Origin: Lentibacillus persicus
GTDB lineage: Bacteria > Bacillota > Bacilli > Bacillales > Amphibacillaceae
Direction of reading: 5' to 3'
DNA: 64,000 nucleotides
Assembly: GCF_900112705.1 (NCBI RefSeq)
Contig: NZ_FOMR01000009.1
Coordinates: 94,899-158,898 of the forward strand
Notes under the pieces: model-generated
Told to the model about the DNA's origin: nothing
Databases searched by the model: none
The model's input: only the letters and a program-made list of their open reading frames with translations
In this document: one piece after another, positions 37,125 to 46,741 of the stretch
Layout of the letters: each line of letters opens with the position of its first letter
Numbering within the stretch: position 1 is the first letter of the stretch
Position numbers and translations under genes: made by a program

Positions 37125-37154
37125 ATTCTACCCGAGAGAGAACTTGCAGGTCAA
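37125..37154 (-). promoter_or_regulatory. Promoter of glmS
   Basis: TTGACC (37149-37154), an 18-base spacer and TAGAAT (37125-37130). Transcription would start about 70 bases upstream of the ribozyme cleavage site. Confidence 0.7.
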
Positions 37155-37258
37155 TTATTTTTTAAAAAGACCGTTATCCAAATGGTAATTTTGACACCAT
37201 ATCCATAAACTGCGACGTAAAGTTTAGTTGGATAGTTTGGGATAACTTTCTAGAGACG

Positions 37259-37375
37259 CAGCTGGAATATACTCGCTTTCCGTGGGCTCCCCACGAGCCT
37301 CCTCGTGAGCAAAAACCGCTCACTGCGGGGTCTCTTAGGCTCGCTGTCCCACAGGAGTCTCGCATATTCCAGCTG
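37259..37375 (-). repeat. Dispersed 117-bp intergenic repeat, copy 2 (inverted)
   Basis: This is the reverse complement of 14992-15108 with a single difference that I can see. Flanks such as CTTACGTGAGTGT are shared too. Confidence 0.9.
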
Positions 37376-37436
37376 CTTACGTGAGTGTTGAAATAACGTT
37401 GCGCTACTCATTAAACAGACAAAACTACAGTAAGCA

Positions 37437-37575
37437 CTTTTTAGCGCAGGCAATGTACGGAGACTCCTATGGGAACAGCACGTGTCCGAAGACCCCGCAA
37501 GAAAGCGGCCTTTGCTTTCTGAGGAGGCTGAGGCCGTGCCCATGGAAAGCGAAGTATATTGCCCGAGCGACTTTT
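37437..37575 (+). repeat. Dispersed intergenic repeat, diverged copy
   Basis: It has the family motifs GGAGACTCCTATGGGAACAGC, GAAGACCCCGCAAG and GAGGAGGCTGAGG followed by GGAAAGCGAAGTATATTGCC. Together with 37259-37375 it fills the 700 bases between the glmS leader and the TPR gene, where no gene is seen. Confidence 0.8.
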
Positions 37576-37774
37576 AATGCTTACCGTAATTAAGAAGGGA
37601 AGAATTTTCACTGGTTCGCAGTTTACATCAACTCTACAGGTTAAAGCGCAACAAAATTTACGAAAAGAGCTTTTTTACGGTGTATGGTTTATAAATATGC
37701 CTGAATGAAGCATAATGTGTGCCGCGTAAGGATCTTATCTAGTATACTGAACTCAAAAAGTAAGGAGTCTTATT

Positions 37775-38335
37775 ATGAACGCAGCAGACATTCCGCACGA
37801 TATGCGGTTTAAATTCGGACCGAACCTGCGGGAAGTGCCGATGAATAAAATGGACATGCTTTATGGCATGATGTATCTTCAAAAACAGCTTAATGATGAA
37901 TCACTCGAGGAAGCCGAGAAAGGAAAACTGCACGGCATGCTCGGAACATATCTCCGCATCGTTGGAGAATTGAATGAAAGCAAACGGCAGTTAAATCAGG
38001 CAATTGATATCTTCCGCTCCCTCGATCGAAAGCAGAGTGTGTTCATCAACCAGATGCGGCTCGCCAATACATACCAATGGCACAACGACTTTGACACATC
38101 CAATAGAATGTTCGCTGAATTAATCGAAACTGCTGAAAACGACGGCGATTACAGCGAGTTTAAAGATTTTGTCTACCAGCATCAGGGCAAAAACTTATTT
38201 GATCAGGAAAAGTATGAAGAAGCACTGCACTATTTCCGTAAAGCGCTTGAGCTCCAGCAAGGCAACCGCAACAAGGAACTGATCGAATCGACTGAAACGG
38301 CGATTGAAACATGTGAGAAAAAGCTGAACAAATAA
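37775..38335 (+). CDS. Tetratricopeptide repeat protein
   Basis: The 186-residue protein contains about four TPR-like helical pairs, clearest in AEKGKLHGMLGTYLRIVGELNESKRQLNQAIDIF and EKYEEALHYFRKALELQ read as separate motifs. TPR proteins bind other proteins; the partner is not known. AAGTAAGGAG precedes the ATG, and a TATACT box at about 37741-37746 is a likely -10. It is monocistronic and ends at a strong terminator. Confidence 0.85.
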   Translation: MNAADIPHDMRFKFGPNLREVPMNKMDMLYGMMYLQKQLNDESLEEAEKGKLHGMLGTYLRIVGELNESKRQLNQAIDIFRSLDRKQSVFINQMRLANTYQWHNDFDTSNRMFAELIETAENDGDYSEFKDFVYQHQGKNLFDQEKYEEALHYFRKALELQQGNRNKELIESTETAIETCEKKLNK

Positions 38336-38338
38336 CCA

Positions 38339-38378
38339 TCAAAAAGGCGTTACGGGGAGTCCCCGAAACGCCTTTTTT
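38339..38378. terminator. Bidirectional terminator
   Basis: AAAAAGGCGTT and CGGGGA pair with TCCCCG and AACGCCTTTTTT, between the convergent TPR and peptidase genes. Confidence 0.92.
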
Positions 38379-38400
38379 GATAGTACGTTCAATCGCCAGT

Positions 38401-40188
38401 TCACTGATGTTTTTCCAGAAAGTCCAGCATGCGTTTGTAAACCTTTATTTCGTTTTCCTTTTTCGAAAAGCCGTGGCCTTCATCTTCCAGAACAAGATAC
38501 TCGACATCCCGGCCTTTTTCCTGAAGCTTGGCAACGATATTATCGGATTCTTCTTTAACAACACGCGGATCATGCGCTCCCTGGATAACCAGCATCGGCT
38601 TAGTCATGCCATCGAGGTAAGTAACCGGTGAGTCCTTAATAAACCGCTCCCTGTCACGATCCGGGTTGCCAAGCCAGCGTTCCATAATTGGCTTCCAATG
38701 ATCAGGAACCGAATTGACAAATGTAAACAGATCGGATGGCCCGAATATGTCGACACAGGCCTTGAAATAATCCGAATGACGCCCATGCAGAAGCAAAGCC
38801 ATGTAACCACCGTAACTGCCGCCGACGAGGAACAATTTATCACGGTCGGTTATGCCATTTTCAAACAGCCATTCAATCCCCGCCGTACAATCCAGGCGCG
38901 GCCCTTCTCCCCAATCTTGCTCGACCATTCTGGCAAACGAAGCGCCATACCCTGTGCTTCCTCTGAAATTCGGGGCAAAGATCGTATAGCCGCGGTTCAG
39001 AAAACATTGAAACATAGAAAAAAACGCTTTTCGCTGAGCAGCTTGCGGTCCCCCGTGCGGCCAGAAAATCGTATAACCGTTATCATTCTCCGGTTTAGCT
39101 TTATACAGCAGAGCTTCAATTTCCATACCATCGAATGATTGATAGGACACGACGTCCGGCTCAACCATATCATCACTGGCCACCCCGAGCACACGATTAT
39201 TCGTCAGTTGCTTCCAATTCAAACCGTCTTCAGATTGAAATATGTTCCCCGGCAGTTTATCACTCGTACCAAGCACATAGAGATTGCCGGCTTGCGTAAC
39301 CTTAAGCTGAAATATAATATCCACCGGGGCCGGAAGTTTCTCAAGGTTTTCACCTTTTAAGTCATAGCGATAAAGCCCTTCGCTTACGCCGTTTTTTGTG
39401 ATGAAATACAATGCGTTTTGTTGTTTATTAAATTTCAGTTGTTCAATACTTTCATTCTCAACTGAAAGCACTTCGGAAAACGCCTGCTCCTCGATATCAA
39501 ATTTTGCAATATAACTGTATTCGCTGTTAAAGTTTGTGAGGAAATAGACTGTTTTATCATCAATAAAAACCGGTTCAGATGTCACATGCACTGTCTCCGG
39601 GTCTGGTGTCAGATTATAGACCTTATCTCCCGTTTTGAGAAACCCGATGACATATGTATTTGCGAACGACCTGATATAAACAAAGGCATCCTCACTTTTC
39701 GACACAGCCGCCAGTTCGGTCGCCGACTCTTCACCTATGTTAAGCAGCGTATCGGTGTCATTTTTTAAATTGCGCAAGCGGGTGTTCATAAATGACGGGT
39801 TATCTGCTGATGTAATGTAATAAATGCGTTCCCCATCATCGCTCAAATCCGTGAAGAAAAATTTGTCCTCTTCCTCGCCGGTTATGACCTTTTGCGGGAT
39901 GCCGCCCGCATAAGGAATGGCATAAATATGATGGTTTTCATCGCCGTCTTTATCAAATCCGGCCAGGACATAACGGCCTTTCGGGTCAAATTTTATAAAG
40001 CTGCACGATTCATTCTGATGGGCGAACAAATATGGATATGTATCCGGTAAGTCCATTGCCCATAGATTCATCTTGCCGTCCAGATTCGTACTGAAAACAA
40101 GCCGCTCTTCATCTGCACTGACATCAAATGTATTAATTGCGTACGTACGAAAAAATTGCTCGACCGTCGGCTTCGGAAATTCAATCAT
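38401..40188 (-). CDS. S9 family prolyl oligopeptidase-like peptidase
   Basis: The 595-residue protein starts MIEFPKPTVEQFFRTYAINT, continues with a seven-bladed propeller-like region (about residues 20-340), and ends with an alpha/beta hydrolase domain. The nucleophile is in VGGSYGGYMALLLHG, the acid in QGAHDPRVVKEE, and the His in DEGHGFSKKEN. No signal peptide is present, so it is cytosolic. It probably trims peptides. The start at 40188 follows AGGGGGAAG. The longer frame to 40305 lacks a site. Confidence 0.93.
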   Translation of the reverse strand: MIEFPKPTVEQFFRTYAINTFDVSADEERLVFSTNLDGKMNLWAMDLPDTYPYLFAHQNESCSFIKFDPKGRYVLAGFDKDGDENHHIYAIPYAGGIPQKVITGEEEDKFFFTDLSDDGERIYYITSADNPSFMNTRLRNLKNDTDTLLNIGEESATELAAVSKSEDAFVYIRSFANTYVIGFLKTGDKVYNLTPDPETVHVTSEPVFIDDKTVYFLTNFNSEYSYIAKFDIEEQAFSEVLSVENESIEQLKFNKQQNALYFITKNGVSEGLYRYDLKGENLEKLPAPVDIIFQLKVTQAGNLYVLGTSDKLPGNIFQSEDGLNWKQLTNNRVLGVASDDMVEPDVVSYQSFDGMEIEALLYKAKPENDNGYTIFWPHGGPQAAQRKAFFSMFQCFLNRGYTIFAPNFRGSTGYGASFARMVEQDWGEGPRLDCTAGIEWLFENGITDRDKLFLVGGSYGGYMALLLHGRHSDYFKACVDIFGPSDLFTFVNSVPDHWKPIMERWLGNPDRDRERFIKDSPVTYLDGMTKPMLVIQGAHDPRVVKEESDNIVAKLQEKGRDVEYLVLEDEGHGFSKKENEIKVYKRMLDFLEKHQ

Positions 40189-40304
40189 CGTCTTCCCCCT
40201 AAATATAGAATTGCAAGATAAGTTACCAAAATAATTATAACTTAATTCCATGACAATAAATACCCTAAGATGGTGTATCACCAAGCAATATCTATAATTA
40301 TCCA

Positions 40305-40338
40305 CAAAAAAACTGCCCTCCGTCCAGGGAGAGCAGCT
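40305..40338 (-). terminator. Terminator of the cdaA-cdaR-glmM operon
   Basis: CTGCTCTCC pairs with GGAG-GGCAG on the minus strand and T7 follows, directly after glmM. Confidence 0.88.
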
Positions 40339-40351
40339 TTAATCCAATGTA

Positions 40352-41698
40352 TTATTCTTTCATGCCAAGCAGTTCATCGATCACATTGGCGACCTGATCG
40401 GCATATTTTTCACAATCCTCTTTGGTTGGTGCTTCCACCATCACTCTGACAAGCGGTTCGGTGCCTGACGGACGGACAAGCACACGGCCTTCGCCATCGA
40501 GTTCACGTTCGACACGCTCAATTTCTTCCTGGATCTTCGGATTAGTGATGGCATCATGCTTATCAACGACTCTGACGTTTTTAAGCACTTGCGGATAAAT
40601 TTCCATTTCGTTTGCAAGCTCGGAAAGCGGTTTGCCTGTTTCTTTGATGACATTGACAAGCTGCAGAGCGGTCAGCATACCATCACCGGTTGTATTGTAA
40701 TCAAGAAAAATAATATGTCCCGATTGTTCACCGCCAAGGTTATAACCGCCCTTGCGCATTTCTTCCATCACATAGCGGTCGCCAACCGATGTTTTATCAC
40801 TGCGCATTCCATTTTCTTCCAGCGCTTTATAAAACCCGAGATTACTCATAACGGTTGAGACGACAGTGTTATGGCGCAGAAGCCCTTTCTGGTTCATATA
40901 TTTGCCGCATATATACATAATCTGGTCTCCATCGACAATGTTACCTTTTTCATCAACCGCTATCAGGCGATCACCATCGCCGTCAAATGCAAGGCCTAAT
41001 TCGGCTTCCTTTTCTTTTACAAATGCCTGCAATGCTTCCGGCTGTGTTGAACCGACACCGTCGTTAATATTCAAGCCGTCCGGCGATGAGCCGATCGAAA
41101 CAATATCTGCTTCCAGATCAGCGAACAAATGCGTTGCAAGGCTGGAAGTCGCACCGTGTGCACAATCAAGGGCAATTCGCATATCTTCAAATTCGTTATC
41201 GATTGTATCTTTAAGGTAGGAAAGGTACTTTTGACCCCCTTCAAAATAGTCATTCATAATGCCAACATCGCCCCCAACGGGACGCGGCAAGTCATCTTCA
41301 CCCTCCATAAGCGTTTCGATTTGGTTTTCTTCTTCATCGGTCAGTTTAAAACCATCCGGACCGAAAAACTTTATGCCATTATCCTCTACGGGGTTGTGCG
41401 AGGCAGAAATCATCACCCCTGCTTCAGCTTTTGTAGCTTTCGTGAGAAATGCCACACCAGGTGTGGAAATAACACCAAGCCGCATGACTTCAGCGCCAAT
41501 CGAAAGCAGACCGGCAACGAGAGCCCCTTCTAGCATATTCCCGGATACCCTGGGATCTCTGCCAACCAGTATTTTGGGTTTTTCAGTGCCCTTTGTTAAT
41601 GCATAACCGCCAAACCGGCCTAATTTATATGCCAACTCCGATGTTAATTCTGTGTTTGCAACGCCTCTGACACCGTCTGTTCCAAAATATTTTCCCAT
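40352..41698 (-). CDS. glmM: Phosphoglucosamine mutase
   Basis: This 448-residue enzyme interconverts glucosamine 6- and 1-phosphate on the way to UDP-GlcNAc. The phosphoserine loop is [20 protein letters not shown] (about residues 94-113), the metal-binding loop is [14 protein letters not shown] (about 238-251), and the C-terminal phosphate-binding loop is [15 protein letters not shown]. It follows cdaA and cdaR, as in other Firmicutes where CdaR and GlmM modulate the cyclic di-AMP synthase. Confidence 0.98.
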   Translation of the reverse strand: MGKYFGTDGVRGVANTELTSELAYKLGRFGGYALTKGTEKPKILVGRDPRVSGNMLEGALVAGLLSIGAEVMRLGVISTPGVAFLTKATKAEAGVMISASHNPVEDNGIKFFGPDGFKLTDEEENQIETLMEGEDDLPRPVGGDVGIMNDYFEGGQKYLSYLKDTIDNEFEDMRIALDCAHGATSSLATHLFADLEADIVSIGSSPDGLNINDGVGSTQPEALQAFVKEKEAELGLAFDGDGDRLIAVDEKGNIVDGDQIMYICGKYMNQKGLLRHNTVVSTVMSNLGFYKALEENGMRSDKTSVGDRYVMEEMRKGGYNLGGEQSGHIIFLDYNTTGDGMLTALQLVNVIKETGKPLSELANEMEIYPQVLKNVRVVDKHDAITNPKIQEEIERVERELDGEGRVLVRPSGTEPLVRVMVEAPTKEDCEKYADQVANVIDELLGMKE

Positions 41699-41818
41699 CT
41701 TGGTTTACCTCTCCTTTACAACCGTTTAACTGGAGGTCGTTAAAAATTTAGTGCGATTCTTTAGAGTTTAAATGATTGAGTACGTTAATTTCATGTAACT
41801 GACAGTGAAACCGCCACT

Positions 41819-43054
41819 CTACCCGGATGAAATCTCTGCTGTCACTTGTTCAAATTCCCCTTCAGCCTCAACGCTATCCGGGGACTCGATTGTAAGCGGA
41901 ATATCATGCTGTCCTTCTGATAACCCCTCTGCGTCAATGACAGCCCGGAAATCCTCCGCCGAAAGTGAGCTGACATCTTCCTGATTGCCTGTTACGGTGA
42001 TCGCCATTTCTTCATTTTCAGGCTCGACAAATGATATTTCCTGCCCGTCACCAAGGTTTTCCACTTCGATTGGAACGCTCTCGAATGTTCGTGTTTGTTC
42101 CAATTCAATCATCACTTCCACCGATTCAGGGTCCGCAATACTGACACCCTCCGGCAAATTCAGCCCGGCTTCTACAGCACCTGATTCGGTCACATCCGAT
42201 AAATCAATTTCTTCAGTCGATACTTCTTCAATACCTTGCAGAACGTCATTTGTGGCAAAGATTTCGGCTTCTTCAGTCCCGGGCTCCATGGAAGACAACG
42301 AATACGCTTCCGCCAGCTCGCCTGTTGTTGCTACGCTTACAGGGACTGATTTACTCGGGTTATCGATATCGACCGAAGCATCCACCGTTTCCGGTTCAAT
42401 GCGCACATTCAGCTCGTTACCGCCGGCATCATAAACCTTTACAGGGACTTCGCGATTATCGATTGGTTCGGTAATTCCAGCCATGTCAACAAATACTTTA
42501 ACAATTGCAATTTGGTCAATCACGTCCTTTGAACTCGTAATCGTAACTTGTCCGGGACTTGTCTCTGTATTTCCAACCTCGTAACCATCAGGCATTTGAT
42601 CCATATTAATATAATCCACAGCAATATCAAAATCCTCAGATGACCGCTCTTCAATCGTGACTTCAATTGTTTTCGGCTCGATATAGACATTCAGTTCATC
42701 GGAGACACCGGTGTGTTCCAATGTAACAGTATGCGTTCCCGCTTCAAGATCTTCCAGGTCTACAAATATGTCAAAGTTCTGCTGGCGGGCTGCAGGCGTC
42801 ACTGATCCCGTAGTGCCTTCGAGTGTTACACTCGCAACTTCAGGTACACCACTTACAACATAATTTTCTTCGTCGATACGGATATTCACAGGAACGTTAT
42901 CGACAGTCTGTACATCAGAGCCGGAACTTGGAAAAACACGCGAGTCATTCTGATACTGATCAATCTCAACTTGAACGAAAACATATAACGCCACAGCAAA
43001 AGCTAAGGAAATAGCACGGACAAACCATCGACTCTTAAACCAATTATCCATCAT
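41819..43054 (-). CDS. cdaR: CdaR (YbbR-domain regulator of CdaA)
   Basis: The 411-residue protein has one N-terminal membrane helix (WFVRAISLAFAVALYVFVQ, about residues 10-28) and four extracellular YbbR repeats of about 80 residues, rich in acidic residues. CdaR binds CdaA and tunes cyclic di-AMP synthesis. Its start overlaps the cdaA stop by eleven bases. The high Asp/Glu content outside the membrane fits a salt-adapted cell. Confidence 0.95.
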   Translation of the reverse strand: MMDNWFKSRWFVRAISLAFAVALYVFVQVEIDQYQNDSRVFPSSGSDVQTVDNVPVNIRIDEENYVVSGVPEVASVTLEGTTGSVTPAARQQNFDIFVDLEDLEAGTHTVTLEHTGVSDELNVYIEPKTIEVTIEERSSEDFDIAVDYINMDQMPDGYEVGNTETSPGQVTITSSKDVIDQIAIVKVFVDMAGITEPIDNREVPVKVYDAGGNELNVRIEPETVDASVDIDNPSKSVPVSVATTGELAEAYSLSSMEPGTEEAEIFATNDVLQGIEEVSTEEIDLSDVTESGAVEAGLNLPEGVSIADPESVEVMIELEQTRTFESVPIEVENLGDGQEISFVEPENEEMAITVTGNQEDVSSLSAEDFRAVIDAEGLSEGQHDIPLTIESPDSVEAEGEFEQVTAEISSG

Positions 43055-43865
43055 TATTCCCCCTCTGATGTCGTGACTTGGGTTCAGAGGCTCTCAAGGA
43101 TGGCGCAAGCGCCTCACGCAAATAAGTTCGCAGTCCATCCTGATCGAGGTCACGCTTCAATTCGCCATTTTTCGTTACCGAGATATTGCCTGTTTCCTCA
43201 GAAACGACAATCGTGATCGAATCAGTGACTTCACTGACGCCCATTGCCGCCCGGTGCCTTGTCCCGAGCTCTTTTGAAATAAACGGGCTTTCTGATAATG
43301 GAAGATAGCAGGCTGCTGCAAAAATCTCTTCATCCTTTATTATGACCGCCCCATCATGCAATGGCGTGTTTGGTGTAAATATGTTTGTCAGCAACTGATG
43401 TGTCAGCGTTCCGTGAATTGGAATCCCTGTCTCGGCATAGTCGCCCATCCCGGTCTCCCTTTCAATGGTAATGAGCGCACCAATACGACGCTTGGCCATA
43501 TATTGACATGATTGAACGAGTGCATTAATTTTTTGCTCCAGTATTTCCTCTTCGGACCGCGACCCTCTCGTAAACAAATTGCCACGCCCAAGCTGCTCGA
43601 GTGCCCTCCTAAGTTCAGGCTGGAATAATATGATAATGACAACAAAACCCCAGTTAATGACCTGGTTTGTCAGATATTGAATCGTATGTAACTCGAATAG
43701 AATGCTGATACCCCAGACGAGCAGGACAACCACAATGCCCTTTAAGAGCTGTATTGCCTTGGTGCCTCTGATCAGCATGATAATTTTATATAAAACATAC
43801 CAGACGAGAGCAATGTCTACGCCGATTCGCAGTAATACAAGAAGGTCGAATCCCCCATCAAGCAT
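43044..43865 (-). CDS. cdaA: Diadenylate cyclase CdaA
   Basis: The 273-residue protein has three N-terminal membrane helices (about residues 10-80) and a DAC domain with TPLHDGAVIIKDE (DGA motif, about residues 170-182) and LGTRHRAAMGVSE (RHR motif, about 203-215). It makes cyclic di-AMP, which controls potassium and osmolyte uptake and cell-wall balance. It is the first gene of cdaA-cdaR-glmM and has its own extended -10 promoter after the rsiW terminator. Confidence 0.97.
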   Translation of the reverse strand: MLDGGFDLLVLLRIGVDIALVWYVLYKIIMLIRGTKAIQLLKGIVVVLLVWGISILFELHTIQYLTNQVINWGFVVIIILFQPELRRALEQLGRGNLFTRGSRSEEEILEQKINALVQSCQYMAKRRIGALITIERETGMGDYAETGIPIHGTLTHQLLTNIFTPNTPLHDGAVIIKDEEIFAAACYLPLSESPFISKELGTRHRAAMGVSEVTDSITIVVSEETGNISVTKNGELKRDLDQDGLRTYLREALAPSLRASEPKSRHQRGNNDG

Positions 43866-43921
43866 GTTTACACTTCCTTCCGTCCTTGGTGTGCTTCCCT
43901 ATCGAAAATAATACCTCTCCT

Positions 43922-43930
43922 ATTATAGCA
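43922..43930 (-). promoter_or_regulatory. Extended -10 promoter of the cdaA operon
   Basis: TGC TATAAT (43922-43930, minus strand) is a perfect extended -10 element with no good -35 box. It lies 57 bases before cdaA, after the sigW-rsiW terminator. Confidence 0.65.
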
Positions 43931-43950
43931 TATTCTGCATGGTATCACCT

Positions 43951-44011
43951 AAAAAAAAGAGGGTCTGTCCCCCGCCGCTTTAAAGCATTAAAGTGGTAGG
44001 GGACAGACCCC
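43951..44011 (-). terminator. GGGGACAGACCCC hairpin with T8, overlapping the rsiW end
   Basis: GGGTCTGTCCCCC (43961-43973) pairs with GGGGACAGACCCC (43999-44011), with further pairing of CGCTTTAAAG. T8 follows on the minus strand. The rsiW stop codon (43988-43990) lies in the loop, so the upstream arm is translated. A hairpin of similar sequence lies at 62785-62817. Confidence 0.85.
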
Positions 44012-44665
44012 GTATAGGTGACTGATTTGCCCCAGCGAAAAGATACTTTCCGTCAAATCTTTGAATCGGAACCAGAGCCATTCAAACATTTGATCAACAT
44101 GGTGCAGTTCGCCGTTTATCTCACCGGTTGAAGCCATCAGCTCCGATCCTTCCGTTGGGTCCTCTTCAATCAAGTTTCCATTAACTAAATGAACGTCACC
44201 ATCCACCGTCCCATCAACTCGCAAATCGCCATTTTTAACCACTAAATCACCCGAAACCGTTACATCCTCGGGCACAATGACTGTATCCCCGACAATTTCC
44301 AGGTTCTCCTGCTTGGAAACAACCAGTTCATTATCCGTATTCCAGCTTGATAAAATGCCGGTAAACATAAAAATAAAGAAAATAGCAGCTGACGTCAAAA
44401 CAGGATGCATTTTGAACCAGCGCGTATACTTAACTCGCTTCTTTTCACGAGGGAGCTTTTGCATAACATTTTCAGTAAAATTATCCGGCGCTGTATGTTG
44501 CCCGGCACTTTTAACGAGTGTAATCGTGCGTTTCAGTTCATGGAAGTGTTTTTGGCAGGATTCACAATCTTCCAGATGAGCGCGTAATGTATCTTCTTCC
44601 TGTTTTGCTAAGCCGCCATCCAAATAATGATGCATCAGCTTAATATATTCCTGGCTGCAGCTCAT
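43988..44665 (-). CDS. rsiW: Anti-sigma-W factor RsiW
   Basis: The 225-residue protein has an N-terminal zinc anti-sigma domain (CSQEYIKLMHHYLDGG, then HLEDCESCQKHFHEL with the H-x3-C-x2-C site), one membrane helix (VLTSAAIFFIFMFTGILSS, about residues 90-108) and an extracellular domain with repeated GDLVVKNGDLRVDGTVDG motifs. It holds SigW at the membrane until stress-triggered proteolysis. The last seven residues, GVCPLPL, are encoded by a repeat arm (43991-44011), so the native C-terminus appears replaced. Confidence 0.93.
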   Translation of the reverse strand: MSCSQEYIKLMHHYLDGGLAKQEEDTLRAHLEDCESCQKHFHELKRTITLVKSAGQHTAPDNFTENVMQKLPREKKRVKYTRWFKMHPVLTSAAIFFIFMFTGILSSWNTDNELVVSKQENLEIVGDTVIVPEDVTVSGDLVVKNGDLRVDGTVDGDVHLVNGNLIEEDPTEGSELMASTGEINGELHHVDQMFEWLWFRFKDLTESIFSLGQISHLYGVCPLPL

Positions 44666-44679
44666 GCGATCACACTCCT

Positions 44680-45243
44680 TTACACATGACGAAGCTTTTT
44701 CCGTAGAGCTTCGCGTCCTCGATGAATCCGGGTTTTTACCGTGCCAAGCGGAAGGTCGAGAATATCACTAATTTCCTGCAATGACAGTTCTTCCAAATAT
44801 CTCAATACAATGACGCTCCGATATTTTGGTGGAAGCCCGTAAATCTCCCGGGTGATATAATCCTGAAGCTCCCTGCCCTGAACTTCCTCTTCCGGAAGCC
44901 GGTTATCGGCAGCAAGCTGCGAATACATATTCAGCCCTTCTGTACCTTTAATATCAGCATCCAGGTAATAGTCCGGTTTCCGTTTTCGTATTCGGTCGAT
45001 CGTCAAATTGGTAGCAATCCGATAAAGCCATGTTGAGAATTTACGATTGTCATCAAACGAGTGGATATTGACGTATGCACGAATGAACGTCTCCTGACCT
45101 ATATCTTCTGCTTCGTGCCTGTTGCCGAGCATACGATAACAATGCTGAAAAATCTTATGCTGGTAAAAGGAAACAATCTCTTCGTATGCCGATTGATCGC
45201 CCCGTTTCACCTGTTTTATTTTTTCCTTAATCTTCCGCTCCAT
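44680..45243 (-). CDS. sigW: RNA polymerase ECF sigma factor SigW
   Basis: The 187-residue length equals that of Bacillus SigW. Region 2 contains EAEDIGQETFIRAYVNIHSF with KFSTWLYRIATNLTIDRIRKRK, and region 4 contains YRSVIVLRYLEELSLQEISDILDLPLGTVKTRIHRGREALR in pieces. It directs genes for envelope stress and antimicrobial resistance. The ATG at 45243 follows GGAGGTAC. It is autoregulated from the promoter at 45279-45305. Confidence 0.97.
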   Translation of the reverse strand: MERKIKEKIKQVKRGDQSAYEEIVSFYQHKIFQHCYRMLGNRHEAEDIGQETFIRAYVNIHSFDDNRKFSTWLYRIATNLTIDRIRKRKPDYYLDADIKGTEGLNMYSQLAADNRLPEEEVQGRELQDYITREIYGLPPKYRSVIVLRYLEELSLQEISDILDLPLGTVKTRIHRGREALRKKLRHV

Positions 45244-45278
45244 CTTTTGTACCTCCGCGCACCATGCGGTATTATATG

Positions 45279-45305
45279 TACGGCCTAATACCGAAAAAGG
45301 TTTCA
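45279..45305 (-). promoter_or_regulatory. SigW-dependent autoregulatory promoter
   Basis: TGAAAC (45300-45305), 17 bases, CGTA (45279-45282) match the ECF sigma-W consensus. The promoter lies about 36 bases before sigW. Confidence 0.85.
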
Positions 45306-45448
45306 AAATTTTTGTGTGCTATTTATTTTTTTTTGACCCAAGCCATCATAACGACAATAAATTATCAGTTAAAAACTTAAAAGATAGTTTAGTGGGTCTT
45401 TTTTCCGGGTAATCTATTACTAATTATACTAAATTAGGAGGCGTTTTT

Positions 45449-45598
45449 GTGGCTCATCAGTCAATATTGTTAGAAAAAATAGAGAAATGCCGCCTTGAAA
45501 TGTTGGAACTGAGCAAACAATATGGCTTAACGTCCACGCCCGTTGTTCAATCAAGCAAGCGGCTGGATGATTTGTTGAACCAATACGAGAATGCATAA
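45449..45598 (+). CDS. Spo0E-family aspartyl-phosphate phosphatase
   Basis: This 49-residue gene starts GTG at 45449, seven bases after AGGAGG. It has IEKCRLEMLELSKQYGLTS and the family signature SSKRLDDLLNQYE near the C-terminus (S-x2-L-D-x-L-L-N-x-Y). Spo0E-like phosphatases dephosphorylate Spo0A~P and delay sporulation. A TATACT box lies at about 45425-45430. It is divergent from sigW. Confidence 0.9.
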   Translation: MAHQSILLEKIEKCRLEMLELSKQYGLTSTPVVQSSKRLDDLLNQYENA

Positions 45599-45664
45599 GT
45601 AAATGGACACTTAAGGTATAGGATTAAACCGAAAAAAATAGTCCAAAATAGATTGGTATCAAAT

Positions 45665-45693
45665 GAAAAGACACCCGCTTCAGGATGTCTTTC
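45665..45693 (-). terminator. Terminator of arginase
   Basis: AAAGACA pairs with TGTCTTT on the minus strand with a short GC-rich extension, followed by TTTC-type T-rich sequence, 17 bases after the rocF stop. Confidence 0.7.
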
Positions 45694-45709
45694 GTGCAAA
45701 CAGATTTTT

Positions 45710-46612
45710 CTATTTAAGTTTCTCTCCGAATAATGAACCCATCAGACCAACTGCCATTGCGGCGGTTTTATTTTTATCATCAAGAATCGGGTTCACTTCA
45801 ACAAATTCAGCTGATGTGAGGATGTCTGCTTCTGATAACATCTCCATGGCCAAATGGCTTTCGCGGTAGGAAAGACCGCCTATCACCGGGGTGCCGACAC
45901 CTGGTGCTTCCTCAGGATCAAGTCCATCCAAATCGAGGCTCAAATGCACGCCGTCAGTCCGCGCTTTCAAGTAATCGATTGTTTCAGCCATTACTTGCGG
46001 CATGCCCATCCGATCGACTTCATGCATCGAATAGACGGTTATCCCTTTTTCACGGATCAATTCTTTTTCGCCCGGGTCGAGGGATCGTGCGCCGACGATA
46101 ACGATATTCTCAGGCTTGACTTTTGGTGCATACTCATGGATATTCGTCAGTTTTTCATGGCCGATGCCGAGGCTTACTGCGAGTGGCATCCCATGGATAT
46201 TGCCGGACGGTGACGTTTCACCTGAATTTAAATCGCCATGGGCGTCATACCAGATAACACCTAGATTATCGTAATGTTTAGCGGTTCCTGCCAAACTGCC
46301 GATCGCTATGCTGTGATCGCCTCCCAGCACCAGCGGAAAACGGTTCTTGCCAATTTCTTCATCGACCATTTCTGCAAGCTTTTTGTTGCATTCGTGTACT
46401 TGCTGGAGATTTCGCAAATTGCCTTCCTGGATCTGTTCTTTGCTGTCAGGACGCGAGACGGCTACATCCCCCAAATCCGCTATATTATAGTTTAAGTTTT
46501 CAAGCGTTTCGATGACACCTGCGTAGCGGATGGCACTTGGTCCCATATCAACTCCGCGCCGGCTTTGCCCCAGATCCATCGGCACACCAATAATCGACAT
46601 ATTCGTTTGCAT
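45710..46612 (-). CDS. rocF: Arginase
   Basis: The 300-residue enzyme hydrolyses arginine to ornithine and urea. Manganese ligands are in [11 protein letters not shown] (His), [12 protein letters not shown] (Asp, His, Asp), and [18 protein letters not shown] (Asp, Asp). I chose the ATG at 46612 because AGAGGAGGGT precedes it; a longer frame begins at 46645. It stands alone, with no other roc genes nearby. Confidence 0.96.
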   Translation of the reverse strand: MQTNMSIIGVPMDLGQSRRGVDMGPSAIRYAGVIETLENLNYNIADLGDVAVSRPDSKEQIQEGNLRNLQQVHECNKKLAEMVDEEIGKNRFPLVLGGDHSIAIGSLAGTAKHYDNLGVIWYDAHGDLNSGETSPSGNIHGMPLAVSLGIGHEKLTNIHEYAPKVKPENIVIVGARSLDPGEKELIREKGITVYSMHEVDRMGMPQVMAETIDYLKARTDGVHLSLDLDGLDPEEAPGVGTPVIGGLSYRESHLAMEMLSEADILTSAEFVEVNPILDDKNKTAAMAVGLMGSLFGEKLK

Positions 46613-46702
46613 AACGCACCCTCCTCTGCCGTCTATTTTAGCCAAAAAAAGAACAATGACTCAACCCGGCAAGAAAATGCATATATATACATTCACCAAA
46701 CT

Positions 46703-46740
46703 AAAAAAGCAGAATTGGCTTTCTTAAGCCAATCCTGCTT
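46703..46740 (-). terminator. Terminator of the mevalonate operon
   Basis: A 14-bp stem (46707-46720 with 46727-46740, one mismatch) is followed by T6 on the minus strand. Confidence 0.92.
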
Positions 46741-46741
46741 G

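Noticed and set aside
37174..37593. Open frames between the glmS leader and the TPR gene
   Set aside because: They are created by the repeat copies and have no binding sites or recognisable features.
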